This document shows, piece after piece, positions 53,437 to 58,944 of a stretch of DNA of 58,944 bases. Made by a program: the position numbers and the translations under genes. The stretch comes from Candidatus Rokuibacteriota bacterium. GTDB lineage: Bacteria; Methylomirabilota; Methylomirabilia; Rokubacteriales; CSP1-6. Below the pieces are notes generated by a model that saw nothing but the letters and a program-made list of their open reading frames with translations, did not search any database and was not told where the DNA came from. The stretch spans positions 77,698 through 136,641 of the forward strand of contig QHTE01000062.1 in assembly GCA_003220685.1 (NCBI GenBank), written 5' to 3'. Positions within the stretch are counted from its first letter, which is position 1. Each line of letters opens with the position of its first letter.

Positions 53437-54663
53437 ATGAGCGCTCGCAAGATCGTCGAGAACTGGAAGGACACCGCAGCTCAGCTCCTGAAGATCGGGG
53501 CCACCGCCTACGGTGGCCCCGCCATCATGGGCATCATGCAGGCCGAGCTCCAGGAAAAGCGCCAGTGGGTTTCCAAGGAGCGATTCGTCGAAGGGCTCTC
53601 GCTCGTCAACATGCTGCCGGGCGCGACCGCAGCGCAGCTCAGCATCTTCCTCGGCTACGCGCGCGGCGGATGGTGGGGCGGGCTGCTCGGTGGGCTCTGC
53701 TTCGTGCTACCAGGGTTCTTCGTCCTGCTCGTGCTGACGATGGGCTACGCTGTCCTGGGCGTCACGCCCGTTCTGCGTGGGGCACTCTACGGGCTGGGGC
53801 CGGTGGTCATGGGCATCTATCTCGTCGCCGTCTATCGCCTGGGCAAAGCCGCCATGAACACCCGCTCGCAAGTGTCGATCGCCATCGCTGCCGCGGTCGC
53901 CGCCCTCGCCAGTCCTGTCGGCGTGGCAGGCATCCTGCTTCTCGCGGGCGGTGTCGGACTCTGGCTCTTTCACTCGAGGAAGCTCGGCGCGACGGTCCTC
54001 GTGTCGCTCGCGGCGTGTCTTGCCGTCTTGCACATCATCGCGCGCTCGGCGTCCGTTCCCGGCGTCTTGACCGCTCCCGGCGACCCGCCCGCCGCGGGCC
54101 TCTTGCCACTCGCCGCGTTCCTTCTCAAGGTAGGAGCCCTGACGTTCGGTGGTGGCCTCACGATGATCGCGTTCATGCAAGAGCAGCTGGTGAGTCAGTT
54201 CCACTGGCTCACGCCTCAAGAGTTCATCGACGGGCTGGCCCTCGGCCAGTTCACGCCCGGACCGATTCTGATGGTCGCCGCGTACGTCGGATACAAGGTC
54301 GCAGGGGTTACCGGCGCCGTGATCGGGGGCGCGGCCGCGTTCCTGCCGTCGTTCGTGATGATGCTGGCGATTCTGCCGGCGCTCGATCGCGTTCGGAAGC
54401 TGGTGTGGACGCGAGCGGCGCTGAGAGGCATCGCGCCGGCCGTGATCGGGATACTCGCCGTCTCGCTCGTGCGGTTGGCCCCGTACGCCCTGCCCGACCT
54501 CTTTGCCATCGCCACCCTGGTGGCGACGGTGGTCGTCCTGATGCTCTGGCGGGAGGCGACGCTCAAAATCATGCTCCTGGGGGCCGTCCTCGGGATCGCG
54601 CGGAGCCGGCTCTTCTCGCTTTCAGGGGCGAAGGCACTGCTTTATACCGTCACGCGCGCGTGA
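53437..54663 (+). CDS. Chromate transporter ChrA (second copy)
   Basis: This 408-residue protein is a second full-length CHR transporter, clearly diverged from the first copy. Its halves carry GATAYGGPAIMGIMQAELQ with MLPGATAAQLSIFLGY, and VGALTFGGGLTMIAFMQEQLV with FTPGPILMVAAYVGYK. It has about ten or more hydrophobic segments. Tandem chrA copies could form a pair, or one may have another substrate. It belongs to the same operon as the first copy. Confidence 0.92.
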   Translation: MSARKIVENWKDTAAQLLKIGATAYGGPAIMGIMQAELQEKRQWVSKERFVEGLSLVNMLPGATAAQLSIFLGYARGGWWGGLLGGLCFVLPGFFVLLVLTMGYAVLGVTPVLRGALYGLGPVVMGIYLVAVYRLGKAAMNTRSQVSIAIAAAVAALASPVGVAGILLLAGGVGLWLFHSRKLGATVLVSLAACLAVLHIIARSASVPGVLTAPGDPPAAGLLPLAAFLLKVGALTFGGGLTMIAFMQEQLVSQFHWLTPQEFIDGLALGQFTPGPILMVAAYVGYKVAGVTGAVIGGAAAFLPSFVMMLAILPALDRVRKLVWTRAALRGIAPAVIGILAVSLVRLAPYALPDLFAIATLVATVVVLMLWREATLKIMLLGAVLGIARSRLFSLSGAKALLYTVTRA

Positions 54664-54680
54664 ACGGTGCGGAGGAGACC

Positions 54681-55088
54681 ATGGCCACCCAAGGGAAAGT
54701 TCTCTTTGTCTGCTTGCACGGCTCGGCCAAGAGCGTCATCGCCGCCGAGTACTTCAACCGCCTCGCTGCCGCGCGCGGTCTCGCCGCGAGGGCGACGTCC
54801 GCCGGGACCGAGCCTGACGACGCGATTCCGCCCCGCGTCACCCAGGGACTGCGGGCGGACGGCATCGACGTCGAGGGCCGCCGACCTCGACGCCCCGCCC
54901 CGGCCGACGTCGAGAGCGCGGCGGCCGTCGTAACGTTCGGCTGCGACCTCGGCGAGCTGGCGTCGCGCGCCTCACGGATCGAGCGCTGGGACGACGTGCC
55001 GGCCGTCAGCGAGGACTTCCAGCGTGCCCGGGATGTGATCGTCGCGCGGGTTGCCGGGCTTCTCGAAGACCCCGCGTTGGGACGATGA
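54681..55088 (+). CDS. Low-molecular-weight protein-tyrosine-phosphatase/arsenate-reductase-like protein
   Basis: This 135-residue protein has the P-loop CLHGSAKS, with C11 as nucleophile and Lys17 in place of the usual Arg. The C-terminal part includes ERWDDVPAVSEDF with an Asp that may act as general acid. The family includes LMW phosphatases and arsenate reductases. With chrA next door an oxyanion role is plausible. A GGAGGAG site precedes the ATG. Confidence 0.82.
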   Translation: MATQGKVLFVCLHGSAKSVIAAEYFNRLAAARGLAARATSAGTEPDDAIPPRVTQGLRADGIDVEGRRPRRPAPADVESAAAVVTFGCDLGELASRASRIERWDDVPAVSEDFQRARDVIVARVAGLLEDPALGR

Positions 55089-55986
55089 CGCCCGCGACCC
55101 TGCTGCTCGCGCTCGGCGACGTTCAGAAGCTGCTGACCCTCGACGACTGCATCGCCGCCGTCGGCCGTGCCTTCGCCCGGCAGGCCGCGCGCGAGGACCC
55201 ACCGGCGGCGCTGCTCGGCGTCCACGTCGGCCGCGGACGGGCCGGCCGACCATCCAGGGCCTCGTGGCGCTGTTCGACACGAGCGATGGACGCCTCCTGG
55301 CCCTCATGGATTCGATCGAGATCACCCTTCTACGCACCGGGGCGGCCACTGCCCTGGCGGCACGCTATCTCGCGCGCGAGGACTCCGCGACGGCGACGAT
55401 CTGCGGCTGCGGCACGCAGGGTCGCATCCAGCTGGAGGCCATCGTGAAGACACGGCCGATCCGGCGCGTGTTCGCCTATGATTCGGATCATGCGGTCACC
55501 TCGCGCTTCGCGCAGGAACGCTCGGGCACGCTCGGCGTCGATGTCCGGCCGGCGGACGATCTGGTCGCGGCCGTCCGTCAGAGCGACATCTGCGTCACCT
55601 GCACGCCGGCGCGTCGCGCCGTGATCGGGCCGGCCGACGTCCGCCCCGGCACGTTCATCGCCGCCGTCGGCGCCGACAGCGAAGACAAGCAGGAGCTCGC
55701 CCCCGAGCTCCTCTGCGCGGCACGGGTCGTCGTCGACAACCTCGAGCAGTGTGCGACGATCGGTGAGCTACACCACGCGCTCACGCTCGGGCTCGTCACC
55801 AGGGAGTCGGTCCACGCCGAGCTCGGCGAGCTGATCGCGGGCACCGCGACCGGTCGGAGGTCACGCGACGAGATCACGATCTTCGACAGCACCGGGACCG
55901 CCGTGCAAGACGTTGCCCCGGCGGCTCTCGTGTACGAGCGCGCACGCGCGCACGGCAGCGTGCCCAGTCTGGATCTTGCTTCGTAG
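55085..55986 (+). pseudogene. Ornithine cyclodeaminase/mu-crystallin-family protein, broken by deletion and frameshift
   Basis: The first 48 residues (from LALGDVQKLLTLDDCIAAV to LLGVHV) match the N-terminus of the family. Near 55230 the sequence jumps frame. A second frame then encodes RPTIQGLVALFDTSDGRLLALMD, the NAD-binding ATICGCGTQGRIQLEAI, and a complete C-terminus to 55986. About 30 codons, including a key substrate-binding segment, are missing. The pieces are 5-prime and 3-prime parts of one gene, so it is broken unless the assembly is wrong. Confidence 0.82.
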
Positions 55987-55989
55987 CTC

Positions 55990-57894
55990 GTGCGTCGGTC
56001 GGCGCGGTTCTTGATGCCCGAGCACTCACGTATGTTTGGCTTCCTCTGGGAGATGCGGCGCTACTACCGGCAGGTCGCGGGCCAGCTCGTGCTGGGCTCC
56101 GTCGCCGGCATCATCATGAATACCGCCGTCGTCCTGCCGGCGATCCTGCTCGGCCGCGCGATCGACCGCGCACTCGCGTGGGAGCGTGGGAGCGCCACTG
56201 CCACGGACGTCGGCTGGGCCGCCCTCGCTTTCATCGGCGGCACCTTGCTCACCGAGGTGCCGCGCATCGCCAAGCGCTGGTGGCTCATGACGGCCAACGG
56301 GCGGATCCGCGCGAACGTCCGGGCGGACGCGTTCCGCGGCGTGCTGGCGTGGCCGATGGCGCAGGTGCAGCGAACGCCCGTGGGCGATCTGATGGCTCGC
56401 ATCGTCGGCGACGTCGAAGTGCTCGGCGTGGGCGTGCGCGAGTTCACGATCGAGATCTGGGACACCGTGCTGTTCTCGCTCTCGTTCGTCGTGGCGATGC
56501 TCGTCTTCGACCCGGGGCTCACGCTCCTGGCGCTGCTCCCGGCGCCCTTCGCGATGGTCCTCGCCCACGCCACCGGCCGTTGGGTCGCGCGGCGAACGAC
56601 GAAGGCGCGCGAAGCGAACGCCGATCTCACGGCGGCGATCCAGGAATACCTGGCGGGAGTCCGCGTGCTCCGCCTGTTCGGTCGCGTCGCCGCGTCGGGC
56701 GACCGCATCGCCGGCCTTTCCACCGAAGTGGCCGCTCGGAACTTGAGCCTCGCCCGCCTCAAGGGCGGGCTCCAGCCGATCTACACGACCCTGATGATCG
56801 CGGGCGTCATCCTGATCGTCTGGAAGGGAAGCGAGCGCGTCGTGGTCGGGGCCATGACAGTCGGAGCGTTCGTCGCCTATCTCGAGCTGTTTCTCCGCTT
56901 CGTCAACCGGGGTCACCGCATCCCGCAGCTCGTGAACTCGATACAGAGTGGAGCCGCCGCCTACGCTCGCCTGCGACCGCTGCTCGCGCCGGCGCTGACG
57001 GTCGAGGGCGAGCCCCGTCTCGCGTCGTTCCGCCCGGGACACATCGCCGGAATCGCCCGGAGCCGCGGCAGAGCCTTGGTCCGCACTCCCGGCCCAGTCT
57101 CGGTGGCGTTACGTGACCTGACGTTTCGCTACCCCGGCGCCGAGGCTCCCGCGCTGCGACGTCTGGACCTCGAGGTCCCCGCCGGCTCTCTGGTCGGGGT
57201 CACCGGGCCTGTGGGCTCTGGCAAGAGTGCGCTCGCGCGGGCGATCCTCGGACTGCACCCCATCGAGTCTGGCGCCGTGCTCATCGACGGCCGGGTGCCG
57301 TCAGAGCTCACGCCGGACGAACGCGCGGGGCTCGTCGGATATCTGCCCCAGGACGCGCTGCTGTTCTCGGGATCGCTCAGAGAGAATCTCTCGTTGACTG
57401 CCGAGGGTGAGGCTCACCACGACCGGCTTCTCATGAGAGCCGTCCGCTTGGCAGACCTGGAAGAGGACGTGCTCGGCTTCCCGAATGGGCTCGGCGCCGA
57501 GGTCGGCGAGCTCGGAGTTCGCGTCTCCGGTGGGCAGCGCCAGCGAATCGCTCTGGCCCGAGCCATCGCCGCCGCCGCGCCCGGCTTGCCGGGACTTCTC
57601 GTGCTCGACGATCCGTTCTCGGCCGTCGACGTCGGCACTGAAGCGCGCATCGTCGCGTCGCTGAAAGCGGCGTTCGGCACGGAGGCGCCCGAGCGTGACC
57701 GCGTCACCGTCATCGTGTGCTCCCACCGGCTGGCGGCATTCCCGCACGCGGATCTCGTCGTGGTGCTGCAGGACGGACGGATCGCCGCATCGGGAACGCA
57801 CGCCGAGCTGCTGGCCCGGTCCGCGCTCTATGCGCGCATCTTCCAGGCGCAGCTGAACGCCGAGGTCGCGCTGGCAAACGGGGCGCGCCAATGA
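55990..57894 (+). CDS. ABC exporter half-transporter (MdlA-like)
   Basis: This 634-residue protein has six N-terminal membrane helices (residues 25-320) and a C-terminal ATPase with Walker A GPVGSGKS near residue 412, signature VSGGQRQR and Walker B LLVLDDPFSAVD. The second walker Asp replaces the usual Glu (DDPF rather than DEPT), which often marks the degenerate subunit of a heterodimeric exporter. The GTG at 55990 is chosen, but ATG 56014 is also possible. The next gene is its partner, overlapping by 4 bp. Confidence 0.9.
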   Translation: MRRSARFLMPEHSRMFGFLWEMRRYYRQVAGQLVLGSVAGIIMNTAVVLPAILLGRAIDRALAWERGSATATDVGWAALAFIGGTLLTEVPRIAKRWWLMTANGRIRANVRADAFRGVLAWPMAQVQRTPVGDLMARIVGDVEVLGVGVREFTIEIWDTVLFSLSFVVAMLVFDPGLTLLALLPAPFAMVLAHATGRWVARRTTKAREANADLTAAIQEYLAGVRVLRLFGRVAASGDRIAGLSTEVAARNLSLARLKGGLQPIYTTLMIAGVILIVWKGSERVVVGAMTVGAFVAYLELFLRFVNRGHRIPQLVNSIQSGAAAYARLRPLLAPALTVEGEPRLASFRPGHIAGIARSRGRALVRTPGPVSVALRDLTFRYPGAEAPALRRLDLEVPAGSLVGVTGPVGSGKSALARAILGLHPIESGAVLIDGRVPSELTPDERAGLVGYLPQDALLFSGSLRENLSLTAEGEAHHDRLLMRAVRLADLEEDVLGFPNGLGAEVGELGVRVSGGQRQRIALARAIAAAAPGLPGLLVLDDPFSAVDVGTEARIVASLKAAFGTEAPERDRVTVIVCSHRLAAFPHADLVVVLQDGRIAASGTHAELLARSALYARIFQAQLNAEVALANGARQ

Positions 57895-58944
57895 GCAGCA
57901 ACACGCTGATCGTCAGAGGTCGAGCCGCGACGAGTCGGTCGCTCGCCGGGAATCTGGCGAGCCTCCTGGAGCCGTGGCGGAGTCGCGTCGTCGCCGTCGT
58001 CCTGCTCGTGCTCGCCGCCGGCTGTTTCGAGCTGGCGCCCCCGTTCATCGTCCGCACGATCGTCGACGACCATCTGGTCGTCGGCCGCTCGGCGGGCCTT
58101 CTCTTTCTCGCGGCCCTCTACCTCGGCGCCAGCGCCGCTGTCCAGGCGATGACGTTCCTGTACGGCTATCTCGCCGCGACGGTCGCCCAGGGTGTGCTCA
58201 GTCGGCTTCGCGTTCGTCTGTATGCGCACGTTCAGGAGCTCCCGGTGAGCGCGATCGACCGGATGTCGATCGGCGACCTCGTCAGTCGCTGCACCTCGGA
58301 CGTCGAGGCGCTCGAGACGGTGTTCTCGTCGGGGATCGCGGTCCTCGTGGCCAACCTCGTGCGACTGCTGACCCTGACCGTCGGCATGGCGGTCCTCAGT
58401 CCCCCGCTCACCCTCGTGGCCGCTCTGGTCGCGCCGCCGCTGGTGGTCACGCTCCGGTTTTTGCAGGTTCGCGTCCGCCAATCCGAGCGGGCGACGCGCG
58501 TCGCGGTCGGGGCGCTCACCGCGCGCCTCCAGGAGAGTCTCCGGGGTATCGAGGTCATTCGCGCCTTCGCCCGGGAGGCGGAAGCCGTCGGCGGATTCCG
58601 GCGCGTGCTCGGCGGCGCGCTGGCGGCGTCGAATCGCGCGACCCGCTATTCCGCCCTCTACACGCCGGTCACCGCGATTCTGTCCGCGTTGGCGGTCGCC
58701 GCGCTTCTGTGGGCCGGAACGCGAGAAACCTTCGCCGCATTCGGCATCTCTCTCGGCACGCTGGCCGCGTTCCTCATTCTCCTTCAGCGCGTCTTCCAGC
58801 CCATCACTGCACTGGGTGAAGAATGGCAAACCGTCCAGGGCGCCATGGCCGGCGCCGAGCGAATCTTCGCGGCGCTCGCCACGACGCCGGAAAGCGCTCC
58901 ACCCGGCGCACGCGAAGAGTCGACCGGACGCGAACGGCCGACGA
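57891..58944 (+). CDS. ABC exporter half-transporter (MdlB-like), cut by the window end
   Basis: The ATG at 57891 (overlapping the previous stop as ATGA) starts a frame open to the end of the window, at least 351 residues. Six membrane helices are visible: FELAPPFIVRTIVDDHLV near residue 53, SIGDLVSRCTSDVEALE near residue 125, and RLQESLRGIEVIRAFARE near residue 215. The ATPase domain is outside the window. It should pair with the upstream half-transporter. The substrate is not known. Confidence 0.88.
   Translation, partial: MSSNTLIVRGRAATSRSLAGNLASLLEPWRSRVVAVVLLVLAAGCFELAPPFIVRTIVDDHLVVGRSAGLLFLAALYLGASAAVQAMTFLYGYLAATVAQGVLSRLRVRLYAHVQELPVSAIDRMSIGDLVSRCTSDVEALETVFSSGIAVLVANLVRLLTLTVGMAVLSPPLTLVAALVAPPLVVTLRFLQVRVRQSERATRVAVGALTARLQESLRGIEVIRAFAREAEAVGGFRRVLGGALAASNRATRYSALYTPVTAILSALAVAALLWAGTRETFAAFGISLGTLAAFLILLQRVFQPITALGEEWQTVQGAMAGAERIFAALATTPESAPPGAREESTGRERPT

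Overview
The window is a very GC-rich, gene-dense stretch of chromosome from a Gram-negative, aerobic, hopanoid-making bacterium. An outer membrane is implied by Mla-type phospholipid transport genes, the hopanoid RND transporter HpnN and several lipoproteins. Genes are tightly packed, and many start and stop codons overlap as ATGA, GTGA or TGATG. The mix of hopanoid genes, form I carbon monoxide dehydrogenase, cbb3-type oxidase and scattered aromatic-type catabolic genes resembles soil lineages such as Rokubacteria/Methylomirabilota or deltaproteobacteria-like groups. That placement is an inference from gene content only. No rRNA, intact tRNA, CRISPR array, transposase or phage gene was seen.

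Layout. 1-136: a 42-bp tandem repeat. 154-11529: a hopanoid and envelope-lipid region. A leftward operon (CruF-like membrane protein, hpnH, small protein, hpnG) diverges from a rightward operon (squalene-hopene cyclase, mlaE, mlaF, mlaD, mlaC, inositol-3-phosphate synthase, hpnN). hpnN carries an in-frame stop. 11533-20100: mixed metabolism, with a methyltransferase remnant, a molybdopterin oxidoreductase, an MFS transporter, malate synthase, two lipoproteins, a hydroxyisobutyrate-dehydrogenase-type enzyme and a carboxymuconolactone-decarboxylase-like protein. 20104-21499: a broken metallo-hydrolase. 21520-26297: a form I CO dehydrogenase operon (coxM, coxS, coxL, then an XdhC-YHS fusion), preceded by a perfect 17-bp inverted repeat that frames its likely promoter. 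26307-28518: small hypothetical and lipoprotein genes. 28541-39626: a catabolic-looking neighbourhood (flavin reductase, VOC protein, flavin monooxygenase, URO-D-like protein, lactonase-like MBL protein, substrate-binding protein, alcohol dehydrogenase, desaturase, decarboxylase, amidohydrolase, gentisate-dioxygenase-like cupin). 39641-44271: a tRNA-Thr half, a FemAB/GNAT-like protein, a frameshifted gene, and an ABC importer with a NUDIX gene inside its operon. 44340-48820: a cbb3-type oxidase cluster with an unusual fused, tri-haem CcoO-CcoP-like subunit and several miniature membrane proteins. 48960-55986: a chromate-type module, in which a five-gene chrB operon diverges from tandem chrA genes around a palindromic operator. 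55990-58944: a heterodimeric ABC exporter pair cut by the window end.

How the parts may work together. SHC, HpnH and HpnG make hopanoids, and the Mla proteins with HpnN would move lipids to the outer membrane. Electrons from CO oxidation could feed the respiratory chain that ends in the cbb3-type oxidase. The chr region probably exports or senses chromate or a similar oxyanion.

A striking feature of the window is the number of damaged genes: a stop in hpnN, internal deletions in an MBL hydrolase and an ornithine-cyclodeaminase-like gene, a frameshift at 40.8 kb, truncated DinB and methyltransferase pieces, and half a tRNA. These may be real decay or assembly error, and read mapping would decide.
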